Shown here piece after piece: positions 23,304-36,813 of a stretch of 64,000 nucleotides of DNA. A program made the position numbers and the translations under genes. The notes under the pieces were generated by a model. That model ran no database searches, was not told the origin of the DNA, and was given only the letters and a program-made list of their open reading frames with translations. This stretch comes from Triatoma infestans (taxonomy: Eukaryota > Arthropoda > Insecta > Hemiptera > Reduviidae). The first letter of the stretch is position 1. Each line of letters starts with the position of its first letter. The stretch lies in NCBI GenBank assembly GCA_011037195.1, contig JAAEAF010001990.1:62001-126000 (forward strand). The letters are read 5' to 3'.

Positions 23304-26021
23304 CTTTTCTGCTTTGGCTTTTTCTTTTTTTGCCTTCAGTTTTGCACCAACAGTTAATGTTTCTCCAGGCTAGTGACATGAAATGAAAAAAATTACAAAA
23401 ATTACATTTATCAATTACAATTTCTGATTAATCAGATGCACAATTACATCAACAAGACATCATAAATTAAAAGATATTTTTAAATACCTTAGCTTCAATA
23501 ATACTAGGCGCGGGTGTTTCCCCTGGAGGACCGACCGGTGCTTTATGCCTTCTAAATCTTAGAATAATAGAACGTGATGCAATAATAGTATTCACTGATG
23601 ATTTATACGCTTCAAATGCTGCTTCGGCTGTCGAATACCTCACAAAGGCATACCTAATGAAAATATTCACTCCAATAACATACCCGTATCATATTTATCT
23701 CTATCAACTAAGATGCAAGTTAATGTGTTAGTAGAATATGTTTCATAAATTTTTGAAAACCGTTACTATACACAGTAAAAATTATACTAATTACAAATTT
23801 TAAATATTGCAATTTTCACAAACCTAATTTAAGATTTTTACACTTTGGAACTTATATGAAATACTTCTTTTTTATAGAATAATCAAAGAAATAATTGTAT
23901 AGCAAAGTACACACAGTTAAAAATTTACCTTGTGAACTTCATTTTTTGCGCGTAGCCTACATCAATTCTCATGGCGGTTGGGAACTTCTCTTTAACCTCC
24001 AAGGTACTTATATTTGTAGGCAAATTCCCAACATATAACCTTTAACAATATATTTCAAAGTAAACTCAAAAAAATATAAAAACTAGGTTCAACTGAATTC
24101 TTTTATAGTACGGCAAAAAAAAAAATATATATATATATAAACTGGCTACTAGTAATAAAGAGAAACTTCTACTTACGTAAAAGGATCTATATTCTCAGGC
24201 CCTACATTTTCCTCAGTTTTTGGAGCTTTCCTTTCAGCTTGCAAGTGACCTACACCAAATTTAATTTTATTTATTTCACTCATAACTCTTTCAACATTTG
24301 AATCTTCTTTTAACGTTACAAAACAATACCTGTTGATAAAGAAGATTACCAATTAATAATAATTAGTATTGTTTAAGCAAAATAACAGATTTCTGCAAGA
24401 AGATATACCTTCCCCCACAAGGTGCCTGAAAATGAACATTTTCTATAGATGGATGAAACTGTTGTACAATTTCTTTTGACACTTCTGGATCTGGGAAGCG
24501 TATTACTATTGCATTGGCCCCAGCATTCTTCTGTGATTCAAGTTCCAGAGCTAAAGCTTTTTCAGCAGCTTCACGGTCCCAAGGCCGAGTAGTACCATTT
24601 ACTGTTTTCTTCTTTTTTTTAGGAGGTGCTCCTTCATTCTTTTATAACAATAGGAAAAAAAATTCTCTTAAACAGCTATACATTATTGCATATAACAAAT
24701 AATTTAAAGTAATTTACATCTAATAAAGCAATGATAAAAAAAACTCACAGCTTCTTCTTCTGTACGCTGAGGAGCTGGTTGAGCATTAGACCAGGGAGGC
24801 TGATAGGGCAAGAAAGGTTCCACAGGTGTAGTTGGAAAGTGTGGAAGTCTAGGTGTTCTTGGATTCCATGGGATTGGCTTCCGCTGAAATATATGGTAAC
24901 CAAACTTGCAAATTATACATTTATTTATAAAAATATGTATTGGTATCATACCGTAGTGATATGTCAAACAATATTAAAGTTATGGGATGATATATCATCT
25001 CAAAAGAATACTCTCAATTATATTTAATTTGCAAATTCATTATTTTTTAAATGAATACTGGGATTCAATAAGAAATAACTTGATTAGGTTATTGATGTGT
25101 ACAAAACAATGTTTTTTGTGAATATACATATGCTAAACACAAACAGCCCATTACACCTTTAAATTCTCATAACAATGGGAACTCGTTTACACAGTACATT
25201 TTACGACTATACGTCTGGTAAACACTGAAAGGCAAGGGTCCATAAACTTCCAGAAATAGTGGATTTGGCTTTGTCCTTCTACACATTTTTACAATTATTC
25301 ATGAAGACTAATCAAAGGCAAGCCCTCTGTTGCCTTGGCCTAGTATCAATAAACCGGTATTGATATTTGTTGGTGCATATATCAGTATAAACCTAAAATA
25401 GATTACAAATTTATACGGATAAATCTCAAGTGATATAAAGCATTTAGATTAAAACTTAAAATTTAATTTAAGTTGAATTAATCAGATTCTATATGGCTGA
25501 ATTAAACAGATCTATATGGTGAGAATCCAAAATTTAACAAGGAATTCAACTTTCAAGTTTGTCAGGGAATGTGGATAGAAGTTAGTAACGGCATTCTTTT
25601 AAAAGAATGTAATCTTATAGAAACGTATTAACATTCATAATCTGAATAGATATAAAGCCATGACTTGTAATATATTTGAATGTAATAAGAATCCTAAACA
25701 GAGATAAGGAAATAGAGAAATTGTAATTATTGGTAAGCCACAAGGATGGCTGATTGCTCCTTACATTACTAAGGCAAGAAATATTTTACAAATATACTAT
25801 ACCGGATTGTAGAATTGTTGCTGAGGAGGCATTACGTATCCACGAGGTCCAGGAAACATATATGCACCTCTAACATACATTCCTCGTCTTGGACCTGGAC
25901 AAAACCCTCTGATTCCTCTTCTGGGTTGCCAACCCCACTGATTCGAATTATTCGGATTAAACTCACCTCCAGCATTAGAAGGAGGTGTAGACGTATTTTC
26001 AGCAGTGCTGGTACCGACCAT
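23304..26021 (-). CDS. Protein with two RNA-recognition motifs (C-terminus unresolved)
   Basis: Seven minus-strand exons join in phase: 25803-26021, 24749-24883, 24409-24638, 24177-24329, 23929-24039, 23488-23653 and 23304-23369, giving 360 residues before a further exon. The start is the ATG at 26021; the open frame extends upstream only through non-ATG codons. The N-terminus is Gly/Arg/Pro-rich (RRGIRGFCPGPRRGMYVRG), then proline-rich, then a Lys stretch (KKKKK). RRM1 is about residues 161-232 (AIVIRF ... GGRYCFVTL). RRM2 is about 247-321, with RNP2 LYVGNL and RNP1 RYAFVRY. The tail is Lys/Ala-rich (KLKAKKEKAKAEK). The domain order suggests an RNA-binding protein of nucleolin or hnRNP style, but the exact orthologue is not recognised. 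It is divergently arranged with eIF4E. Confidence 0.82.
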
Positions 26022-27261
26022 ATTCGTACCAAGCAATTAAAACACCTATAAAACCTAAAATTACTGATAAATTGATAGCACTTAGAAAAAGGCCGTCTTT
26101 AGCGGTTACCATTACAACAGCTCCTTAAAAATTTCAAGAAGTTCATTGTTTAATTTACATCAAGATGTTATGGAGAGTTGTCTAACGCAAAGCAAAAATT
26201 AAATATTTTCGATTTGTCGTTTGTTTACTAACTCTACCGTTTTGTTCTCTTGACAGTGTAGGTTCCTCGTAGCGCGACCAACAAAATGACCCTCTTTCCC
26301 TTTTAATAACTTTCCTACTTTTTTGTTCGAATCGAGTTTTACTTTTGAAAACAGAAAATAAAGTTACTGGAAAAAATAAGACTTATTGAGTATGAAGTTT
26401 ACAAACGTAAACTCTCAAAATGGGGGGCATCTTCTTAGATTACTTATAAAAGTTTCACTTCTTTAAAGAGAACATTTGTTGTTTTACCATTTCTTTTATA
26501 ATATTACTTGATAATTACGATTTAATTGTAAGCATCTTTCAAACACTCGATTGACTACTTTATAAAATGAGAATACCTTCACGCAGATTCTAAATAAATA
26601 TTTGATACTAAGTTTATATTTCAAATTCAGAATCATTTAGCTATATAGTCCAAATAGAATGTTTTTATGATGATATTATTATTTTTGTCTAAAATATGGT
26701 CAATGAAGTATTATAATTACTTAGTGATCCTAAAAAGTAAGGAGACAACACTTTTTTTAGTTGCAAATTGGGAAATTTTACAAAGAAGATAACTTACCAA
26801 TTTTTTTGCACAAACTTTCCAATATTCTTAAATTTGTAAGAATATAGTAATTTAGTAAAATTTTAAAAAAACGTTTATTGATTAGACTTCTTGGCTATTT
26901 ATTCATTTAATAAAAATTAGAAATTTTTCAGAATTTCTTAAACTTTTTAATAATTTCTTTTTCAGGTATGATCGCTTTAGAAGTTTATTTCTAAATTTAA
27001 TCATAAGTGATAACAATTGTCAATTATTTAATATCAATAGTATAGCAATTAATGATATTAATTAATATCATATTATTACTCTGTGGTCAACACTGCTAGA
27101 TGGTAATATCCCATACTTCATGGTTCAAGTTTCTTTTTAGATTACCATATCGTAAGGTTAAGAGACGTGTACTGTTGAATGCTGTTTTAATTTTTATTTT
27201 AACGTGTAACTAACATCATTGTTATAATTATAGTGTAGCTTTCATACAGAAAACTTGTTAA
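26022..27261. promoter_or_regulatory. Shared upstream region of RRM gene and eIF4E
   Basis: These 1240 bases lie between two divergent start codons. They contain AT-rich sequence and no coding stretch. Promoter elements and 5' UTRs of both genes must lie here or in unseen exons; no specific motif is claimed. Confidence 0.4.
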
Positions 27262-29593
27262 ATGCAAGTTGATTCGACTGTCTCAGAAAAAGCTAACAAA
27301 GAAATGGCTGGGAACAAGCCTTCAGAAGAGGTATTGCAAAAGTTACCACATACACAAATGTATTATGTAGTATTGGATATTTTAGATAATTTATATTTAT
27401 ATTATAATAAATTTCTAAATTTTTGTTCAAACAAGTATCTTGAAGAGAAGTATTGATTATCTAAATGATTTAAACTTCCGAATTGCCAAAAAAAGAACTG
27501 TTTTCTTAAGTGTTGGAAATTTTATATAGTCTTAGATTACAATAGATCTCTAGTGAAAACAAAGGATAATTTTTCAGTCTTTTGAACTACTTTTTATAAA
27601 AATATGTCTGAGAAACTATTTTTTTTCTGTCCACAAAATATAAATTATACATGTGTTAAAAATATAAACTGGGAAGTGATTAGCGCACTGGACTTCCAGA
27701 GGAGGTTCGAGTTTGCTGTGCTGCCCATAGATTTTCTCTTCCCAGGAGCCTCTATACCTCACTGTCCGGTAATGGACATTATTGCCTGTACCGAGAGAAC
27801 CCTATCCGGAGGCCGGCAGTGCACTGAGAAAGCTCCGGGCGCCAATGACCATAGATGACATGCCTTAAATTAAAAAAAAAATTAGATTACATTGTACTCC
27901 AACAGCTGTTTTATAAGCAACTATTTTTGCTTTTTTATTTTTTAGGAAGTCGACAAACATAGCATAACTGATCTACAAATTAAACATCCATTGCAAAATT
28001 CCTGGACACTTTGGTACATCGAGAATGACCGGAGGAAAGATTGGAAGCAAAACCTAAAAGAAATTATTAGTTTTGATACTGTAGAAGATTTTTGGAGGTA
28101 TGCAATTATTGCTTTGCAAGAAGAATGCTAAAAGCAGGTTTAAAATGTGAATATCTCGTTTTTCATAAATATATTCTTTGTGCCAACATTCGATTATCTT
28201 ACAGTTCCACAGATATCGTATTTGGAAATACATATATAAATTATGATCCTGCGACAGAAAAAAACTGATTTAAAATTTGTTTGAGGAAAGAATATTGAAA
28301 GAAATTGCCACACTTTCTAAAAATTTTCTACTGATTTTAATTTATTTTATCCTTCATACTAATTGCATTTTTCTAAGATTTATTTTCTGTATGTAAAATA
28401 TAATTTTTTTAGTAACTCAATTTTCTGAAATTATCACTCAAAAGGTGCTTTCAATTTTAGTTTATACAATCATATCAAAGCAGCTAGTGAATTAAAACAA
28501 GGTTGCGATTACTGTCTCTTCAAGAAAGGTATTCAGCCAATGTGGGAAGATGCAGCAAATAAAGAAGGTGGCAGATGGCTAATAAGTTTAGAAAAAAAAC
28601 AACGAGAGGTTGAATTAGATAATTACTGGCTGGAGATAGTGAGTATAAATATTATTTTTTGTTAAACAATTCTCGCTGTTGAAATGATATTTCTAATAGT
28701 GGAAATAATTATAGATGTTATGTATGATTGGAGAAACATTTGATGAACACTCTGATGAAGTATGTGGCGCAACCGTTAATGTTAGATCAAAAATGGACAA
28801 AATTGGTCTTTGGACTGCTAATGGAGATAAATCCAAATCCGAAGCCGTGGTTGCAATCGGGTAAGCACCAATTATTTTGGAATAATTTATTTATCCAGAA
28901 GTAATGCTTAGAAAGAAGGAATATGCTTTTTTGTCTTCAATTTTTTTCATGAATAGTGACATAAGTAATGAAAATCCCATATTTTATTTTAGTCGTGTCG
29001 GTATGGTATGCGCTCTACCAAACTTGATGATATCTATTGTATAAAATATGTGCTCTACTCTAGTAAGTATAACCTAACTAGAGTAAGGCATTCAGTAATC
29101 TCTTTTCAGAGGCTCCGCACTACGTACTACTTGTTAATAAAAATAAAAAATTAGCCGGTCAAACTCGAAAATAAGTGGATCACTGTTTTATTTTCGCACG
29201 CTTATCATCATGAGAGATGACCATAAGTAACATTCAGCCGTGATAATAAATGGTTGAAAATAATAGTTTTAATTTTTGTGGATAGTATGTACTAAACCAA
29301 AATCATGACGGTAGAGCGCACACTGTACCAGCACCTTTTAGTCTTATTAGTTGGTTTGTTTAAGTTATCTTTTCTTTTATTTCGTGAAGATAATGTGTTT
29401 TGTTTGGGGTTCTTTACACATTAATGTAATCTAAAACCAAATAAAGGCTATTATTATTTTATTTTTATAACTTTGCAGGAGGAAAATTAAAGAAAGATTA
29501 AGAATTCATAACAAACAGCCAATAGTTTATCAGATGCATAAAGATACACAAGTTAAATCTGGATCAATCGTGAAAATTACTCATTCTTTATAA
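27262..29593 (+). CDS. eIF4E: Translation initiation factor eIF4E, 5 exons
   Basis: Exons are 27262-27330, 27946-28097, 28461-28638, 28715-28860 and 29479-29593; all have GT/AG introns with matching phases, giving 219 residues. eIF4E binds the mRNA 5' cap and recruits eIF4G. The cap-sandwich tryptophans are at W56 (NDRRKDW) and W102 with E103 (MWEDAANKEGGRW), the same numbers as in human eIF4E. W73 (EDFWSLYNHIK), the eIF4G/4E-BP contact, is kept, as is the IGRKIKERL segment that contacts the cap phosphates. HPLQNSWTLWY is the canonical start of the fold. Length and motifs fit a class I eIF4E. Intron 1 holds a SINE-like repeat. Candidate AATAAA signals lie at 29879-29884 and 30295-30300. Confidence 0.95.
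27665..27890 (+). repeat. SINE-like repeat in eIF4E intron 1 (family also at 44925-45105)
   Basis: The start resembles a tRNA: ATTAGCGCACTGG (box A-like) and GGTTCGAGTTTG (box B-like, 30-odd bases later). The body shares GTCCGGAGGCCGGCAGTGCACTGAGAA-type sequence and GGGCGCCAATGACCATAGATG with the 44925 copy, and both end in CTTAAATT plus an A-rich tail. This is the standard layout of a tRNA-derived SINE. Confidence 0.65.
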
Positions 29594-32500
29594 TGACGGA
29601 TTACACTAGCTCATTGTTATAAACTTGTGAAAGGAATTTTTTTGTTTTAAACAACATTTATATGGACAATGAGAACAATTGTACTGGTATGGTTTTTAAA
29701 TGTGAAAACTGCAATAGAAAACACATCAAATTGTTCAGTTCTTCTTTCATTGTTAATATCGTCTTGTATATGTAAGTATACTTGAAAAAGAAAAGAAAAA
29801 AAGGTGGAATTTTGATTGTTAACAGTATAATTTTTTTTACCTACAATAGTGAATTTAACTTAGGCTAATCTCTTAAAAAATAAAAATCCTACTAATTTTT
29901 TACCACATAATTTGCGTAATTCATAGAATAATTTTCAAATTGACAGAATTACCATTTGATTGTAATAGTGCATTTAAAAATTGTTTATTTTATCAGTCAT
30001 CATTATATTAACATTAGGTGCTTTATTCTCTAATTCATAAAATTGGCCCCATAATTATACAAATAATTATCCATTTAACTGTTTGGAAATACAATATTTA
30101 TATGATAAATTTATTTTCAAATATATTATTTTTTTGAGAAATTTAGTTATTTTCCTTAATTACTTTATTATACCTTATTACTTTTTTTTTTTTACTTCAG
30201 CCAGTTCATATAGCAATTTCACATAAACCAAACTGATTACTGTTGTTTGGTTACTATAATGGGTATGAGAAGGAGAGAATTGTGTTTATGAGATAATAAA
30301 CTGGAAGTAATGCTGAACACTATAATAAGGAAAGTAACCTGCCTAAACTTAACACGAATGTATAAAATGGTAGTGAGAGATTTAAAGTGAGTAAAGAAAA
30401 GGTTGTTGACGCTTTGTGACTGCTTTATGAACTGTTGGAAGACTCTTCCTCTCGGGCTAGCACGCTGTATCTAAACAGATTCTCCCATTCTAGTATGGCC
30501 TAACTAATGAGTGTTGCCAATTTTTGTGTCTCCCTCTCTGCTTTATTTCACTCTCTTCGGACCTATGACGATATTTAATTGTCGAAAAAGTACTAACTAT
30601 TGTGAAATGTTTTTGGAAGAAGAAGAAAAAGTCTTTATTTTGCAAAATACTATACAATATTCTCATAAAACATGAACATTTTTTCTTTCTTTTTTTAAAA
30701 TTTATAAAATTCATTGAAATTAGATATATACTTGTATATACACAAAAAGAACAACATAACATAATATGTACAATAAAGACAAAACACAAGGTGTGGAGCC
30801 TACAATAATTAAAGAAATATAAAGAATAATACTTAAAGAAATATAATGAATAGTACTTAAAGAATAATAAAGTTAATACTTAAAAAAAACATACTCAATT
30901 GAATTATTTCTGATCAATACTGATATACCCATGGATATACAAGAAAATAAATAAAAAAAACTGAATAATCATTTAGTGCGCATTATAGAGATTGGTAATA
31001 GCCCTTATTATTCAAGGAACTTACCGTGATGGAAGGATGCGAGGAAATGTATACCAAACCTTAAGAGCTATGGCTCATCAATTTTAATCTGAAGGCAACG
31101 GCTGAATTATTGAAGTTCGCTAGAGAAATGTTTTTATATTTATATAAACATGTATGCAGATTTAATTTTTCTCAGCGAGCTTTTTAGCTGATTATGTATT
31201 TATTCAACACTGCTTAACTGAATTCTACTTAGAGAGCTAGAATAGTAGTTACACGGGCGATGATCTTTTAGGTTTCCGTGGCCATTTTCATGAAAAATAG
31301 TTGAGATTCCGGGTTGAGGCCGCGTCAGTGGTAACAAAACGTAGTGAGAAGAGGCTAAAAGTGAATGGTAGGAATGGGAAGTGAGCTAACTAGTAGCAGA
31401 GTACTGGCTGACTTCATTATTATTGTTCGTCAATACTTACCTTTAAGCAATTGCTAACTAATATTTTACTATTTGTATCTATTTCTTTACACTGCTTTTC
31501 TATGTAATTCTATTATCTACAAACTATATTTCTTTCTATATATGTCTAGTATATTTTCCGAATATTAATCAAAGTATTTGTAAATCTTTAATAGTTTGCT
31601 ATCTGAAAGAAATATATCTGCTTACTGAGCATATGCTGACAATAAATATATGCTTTCAGCTGTATTTCTTTTTTTTTGAATGGCATGTACAGTAAGTACT
31701 GGATTTCTAATTACTTAACTTCAAAAAGCGTGGCGCCCAACATTCCAATCATTTATTTCTAGTTACAATAGCTTGCTTCTTGTTGATAATTGTAGTTCAA
31801 TAATTGGGACCTAGAAAATAAAAATTTAACTACGTTACAATAGAAGGAATCTTTGATCCAATTTATTTTATTCCATTCTTCAGAACGCTAAATCGTGTCA
31901 ATGGTTCTTAAAAATAGCCTTGAATTCTTCATTCAGCTCTGAAGTGTCCTCTAAACATGAGTACAGTCAACGAAAGCATACTGAAGTGAATAATTACCCA
32001 AGTATTTCTACCAGAGTAGCAATTTCTTTTCGAAGGATGAATTTTGTCTACTATTTGCAAGAAAGTCTTAGTACCATGCAAAGACATTTAAAGAATTCAA
32101 TTTATAAAGCTATCAGAGAGATATGCTACCTTCAAAACAAAGTCACTGCCTAGAAAAATTTCGGTAATAAGATGGTTTTCTTCAACAGTTAAGAATGACG
32201 TTCATACATTCAAGAAATTAAAATAAATTCATAGTTCAAAGAAAGAAATGGCCAGCAGAAAGTTATATACTTATTTCTAGTAATATTTCTAATCTAGGAA
32301 TATTTTTATAATTTCTCGAATTATGATAGTAAAAATGCTATGCAAAAATAAAATACTTATTAGATCTTATGTTTAGTTTCCTGTAAGCATATTTAATTAT
32401 TTAATGGAATCTATTAAATTTCATTTTATTATATCTCATTTATTCGCGGCTCCCCAACCGTCAACTCACGGTTCCCAATTTGAGAAAGAATGTTCTAATC

Positions 32501-33347
32501 GATCACAGACCGTTTGTAAAACAATCTGATGATTACCTGAAACCACAGATTACCCACAATACGAAGAAGACATATACATACATATGTGGTCAAGTATAAG
32601 ATTTATTTTGTAAAGATTAATAAAACAGTAATATTTTTTTTAGAAATTGTACATTATTATTATTATCCAACCTCGGGTGGGCTATATCCCGGCACTGCAG
32701 CCAACAGAGGCTTATTGTGCCACCCCCGAAATTGTATATTAAGTAAATTGTTCTTTATTAACAAATGCATGCCTTATGCATAATAATTAATTATGATCAA
32801 CATAGTCAACTCATTTACTTTTTTCTCTCCTTCAATAATTTATTTGCAACTGTACAATAGAATACAAAAAGCAAGTGTGGTGAATGACATACGAAGAAAG
32901 AAAATACCCAGTGGTATTACTTCATGGCGTTGAAGTCAACTCATTAACATTACTCTGTCTTCAATGAAATGATTTCCTCATTGAGATTTAAACCATTATT
33001 TATGTAAACAAAATAATTATAAAAAAAATGTAATTTCATTTTTTATTTACATTTTTTCATCGTTTAATTAAAGTTCGCCCAATAATTCTTCAAGATTTTT
33101 GTACATCAATTACAGAGAAGCCCTTTTAAAAAGCATAACAAAAATAAATTGTTTATTTCTCATTATTAATAGAAATATATTTAGGTCTTAACACATCAAA
33201 AATTCTTTCTAAGAATGTGTAGTAAATATTTTCTTTCTTCTTCCTTTATTAAGGATGAGAATTAAGAACAATCTTCTCAATAACTTGCTGAAGATAACCT
33301 GGAAAGAAGGTAAAGAATGATTTAATTTTTGGCACTATTTACTTTGC
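29594..33347. other. Intergenic region downstream of eIF4E, no gene seen
   Basis: The first 300-700 bases likely hold the eIF4E 3' UTR. The rest is AT-rich with short open stretches lacking protein-like composition. A small GC-richer patch near 32665-32750 (ACCTCGGGTGGGCTATATCC) may be a repeat fragment, family unknown. Confidence 0.4.
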
Positions 33348-33560
33348 AAGATGGTTGGTTCCTAGTGCTGGAAAACTTCACAAGATTTTTTCCTTGATAG
33401 TTTGCTTCATTTTATGGTCATCGACCGTTTCGAACACACATCATCTTCAGGATGTCTTTCTCCTATCAGTGGGATATCTTACACTTTTACAGGACAGAAT
33501 CAGTTCCCGGTCGATGATCGATAAGCACAAAATGGAGCAGATTATCATGGAAAAAAATGT
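33348..33560 (-). repeat. Hammerhead-bearing repeat family A, decayed foldback copy
   Basis: The first half (33348-33460) aligns with family A and carries CTGAAGA on the minus strand, but stem II no longer pairs well and one C of stem III is lost. The second half (about 33505-33556) is an inverted copy of the part following the ribozyme (CACAAAATGGAGCAGATTATC), so the copy folds back on itself. Confidence 0.5.
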
Positions 33561-33619
33561 CAGAATAAAATTAATAATTTTACAAATGAAACATAACTTT
33601 CCAGGAAAAGAAAAGTAAG

Positions 33620-34335
33620 ATTTATTGACTATTTTCTAGTCGAAATGGCTGTCCAATTATCACAGCTATCCAGACAAAGTGGTCCGCATTAGGAATTATG
33701 AGAGATACATAATTAAGGTGTTGGATGATAGATGTAGACTGTATCACCAGAAGTTGGAAACCATCCAGATATAATAAGTTCGTGCGAAATGTTGGCGCAG
33801 TCTGACTACCTCCACTGACACAATCAACTGGCCCAGATAATACATGGGAAACTTGCTCTAAAGACTGGTTTGATAGAGGAAAGTATGCCATAATACGAGT
33901 ATTAGCCTCAATCTGTATTGGAGTCTAATAGTTGAAGACTGTACTACAACCGGAAGTGCTCGCTGACAGAACAGTCCATCACTGTTCTATGATATTCTGT
34001 GACCCAATATTCTGCTTAATGAAAAGGAGAAGAGGGCATTACAGAGAATAATGTTTGTGGACATTACAGTTCCAACACCAACAAGCTCCTACAAGTAATG
34101 GCGGAAAAAAAGCGGAAGTATGCAGAGCTTGGATTTGAAATGAAGTGACTTTGGGAAGTGGAGACTGTCCGAGTATTACCCATAGTCCTCTCGGCAACTG
34201 GGACAGTGCCCCACGAATTGCACGAAAGTATAGCCACCCTTGAATTGGACGGAAATATTTATATGGTCCTCCAGAAAGCGTTATGTTAAACACGTGCCAA
34301 CTGTCCGAAAATTTTTGAATGAACAATAAATAATA
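33620..34335 (+). mobile_element. LINE (CR1/RTE-like) C-terminal polymerase fragment
   Basis: Plus-strand frames give the conserved tail found in many arthropod non-LTR polymerases: a DRTVHH segment near 33965, VPTPTSSYK / NGGKKAEVCRAW-type stretch near 34075, a WEVETVRVLPIV-like segment, and VMLNTCQLSE at the end. Many frameshifts and stops; no intact domain remains. Confidence 0.5.
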
Positions 34336-34639
34336 ATGTGCTTGGTTTCATCCGTACACATTACATTATATCCAGTAAAAATTACTGAGGTTTGAAAAAA
34401 GAAATAATAATAATAACACAATATAAGTCGTACTGATTATATCCGCATTAGATTTACACTAAACATCATCCCATTAGTAACACTAAAGGTCAGTCCGCCC
34501 AGCAAAAGAAAGCAAGGAGACGCGAAAATAATCTGCCCTGGCAAAGGAGACTTGAACAATAGGTTGCAGAACTTTGTGTAAAGATGGGCCAAATTACAAG
34601 TTATCTAACTTGTCCAGCGAGGGCTTCGCTAGAGTTGAT

Positions 34640-34671
34640 AGTTGCTGATAAAGGACAGAAATATTACCCGC
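34640..34671 (+). repeat. Left target-site duplication of LINE
   Basis: AGTTGCTGATA...TACCCGC matches 42855-42887 with three mismatches and one extra base. Together they bracket the LINE. Divergence implies an old insertion. Confidence 0.6.
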
Positions 34672-35000
34672 AGGACAGAAATTATAGTTAATTAAATTAG
34701 GTAGATTCTTTTAATTTTAGAAGTTGGAATCTGGTTCGTCTCTATGTGATCAGTGGAGAGGGGGCACCTGGTTTCTGATAACAACAGGTAGAGGGAGAAC
34801 AGTAGCAGCAGGTAGACACGCCCACTTTGTTACAAATCTAGTACGTGCATTCGTAAATTAGACTGATTAGAGATAACTGCTACTCTCAAATTCCTATGTG
34901 TGATCGTACACAGTCTAAATATAATTTTGATAATACTGCAAGATAGTCAGTAGATAAACCTGCAAAAGGAAGAAGAAGCAATAGCTTGCCTGAGATAAAA

Positions 35001-35745
35001 ATGAGTAAAAAACAACAGGGCGCAGAACCGAGTAATAATATTGAGTTTACGGCAGCAAATATGGAAAATTTATTCGGCAAAGTAAATGAGGTGTTAGTTA
35101 AAATAAACTCACTGCCTACAAGAGAAGATTTTAATAGAATTGAAACTCAAATTGCGAGATTGGTAGATGTGCCTACTGAGATAAAAACAGAAATGAATAA
35201 TTTAAAAATTCAAAATTTGCAACTCAAAAGTAAATTGGACAGTTATATTATTTTTTCTAAACGTAAGAGACTGATTTTTGGTGGTATTCCCGCAGTGAAA
35301 GATGGAGTTAACGTAGTTAAAGATTTATGTAGCAGTATTCTTGGTATCGAAGATGATATAGTAATTGATAGAGCTTTTAAAGTAGATAATAATAACAGGC
35401 CAATATTAGTTGAGTTTGTTATGGAGTCTGTTATGGCTAAAATATTGAGAAGTGCGAAAAAGTTTAAGGGTATGGGAATATGGGTTAATAAAGATTTGCC
35501 TTATGAGATTAGGGGGAAAAAAAGTTATTAGAAGTAAGATACAAAATTAGAAGTGTGCTTGCGGATGCGAAAATACTGATGGGCTACAATTATTTAATAT
35601 ATCAGAATCATAAGTTTCTATGGGAGGGAGGCATTGGAATTACGTCAAAAGGAGAAGATGGGATTGCGGTTTTAAAGAACCTCACCAATCAGCAGTTTTC
35701 AATGACCAGCCCGCAGGCTAATGATAGCTATCAACCAAAAAACTA
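35001..35745 (+). pseudogene. LINE ORF1 protein, one frameshift
   Basis: Starts at ATG 35001 (MSKKQQGAEPSNN). A coiled-coil-like region (about residues 10-75) is followed by an RRM-like segment beginning RLIFGGIP, then WVNKDLPYEIR. A frame change occurs in an A-tract at about 35515-35530. Reading continues in another frame (LLEVRYKIRSVLADAKIL) to a stop at about 35745. The layout matches L1-type ORF1 (transposase_22) RNA-binding chaperones. Apart from the single frameshift it is nearly intact. Confidence 0.6.
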
Positions 35746-36028
35746 AAAGCAAGCCGGCAGCGGACATCAGTTACTTCCAATGATATTTCTATTTTTTGCT
35801 ATAATGTTTGTGGATATAATAATAAAATAGAAAAGGTAAATTTTTTTAAATTTGCTAAAGATTTTGATATATTTCTTTTGTTTGAAACGCATGTTAAGGA
35901 AGAAGATTACATTTTATTAGATAAATACTTTGATGGATTCAAATTGTGTTGGGTCAGTACTATACTAACTTCAAAATTCGGTGTGCTGTTGTGGGGGGAG
36001 CACTTTACGGTATCAGGATGAATAGTAG

Positions 36029-36770
36029 TGTTGGGTCGGTGGTTATTGCGTCCAGCTCTCCTGCTCACGCACGCGTGCATCCGCCCGTGCGTGCGCGCGC
36101 GTTCTCCGTACAATTAGCTATTTCCGTTTTATTCTTCCCTGTTTTTCTTTACTAATATGTTTAGTTCTTCCCACACATTGCATCATTCCGCCTCATATTC
36201 CTTTCCCCACTACTTCCGCTGGCACATCCGCCCAACGCTGAGCCCTGATAACTCTCCCGCTACATCTCGCCTGTGCAGTTTGTTTTCCGCTTCTTTACGC
36301 AGTTCGTAGTGCATTTATTCGCCTATACGCGCCTATTCACCCGGATAGCTTCACTTATTTTTCCTCGGTGAATAATAAGTAGCACTTCTCGCGCCCTCAC
36401 CTTCAAGAGGATACATCGTTCGCACCTGGCTGTACGCACATTCGTCTGGCAGTTCAACAGCAGCGTCCTCCGCTTCCACGGAGCACTCTAACTCCCTTCC
36501 TTTCACCTGATATCCCTTCTTTCGCCACTCACCCACGCACGCCTACATAGCACATACACACATCCGCGCCACTTTCCTTAACCCTTTACTGATCGCCTTC
36601 ACCGTCGCCTGCTGACCTTCGATCGTCATCATCTCAAGGTAAGTTTTACCCCTTTTTCTCTTAATCATATTTTCTTTACTAGTTTGTACTATTGCCTTTT
36701 CTCTTGCTTCTTTCATTTCGCTTCTTGGCGTACGTTCGCCACCGCACCTTGGGTGTCTGCCACGCAGACA
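36029..36770 (+). repeat. BEL/Pao 5' LTR
   Basis: 742 bases starting TGT and ending ACA. Its last 187 bases are repeated at 39877-40063. The sequence after it (TGGTCCTCCGGGCC, 2 bases past the end) is where a tRNA primer-binding site would lie; the tRNA was not identified. Confidence 0.8.
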
Positions 36771-36813
36771 TTGTGGTCCTCCGGGCCGGATTTAGTACCG
36801 ATTTTCTTGTTGT

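Noticed and set aside
26021..26036. A start for the RRM protein five codons upstream
   Set aside because: That codon is TTG; the first ATG in frame is at 26021.
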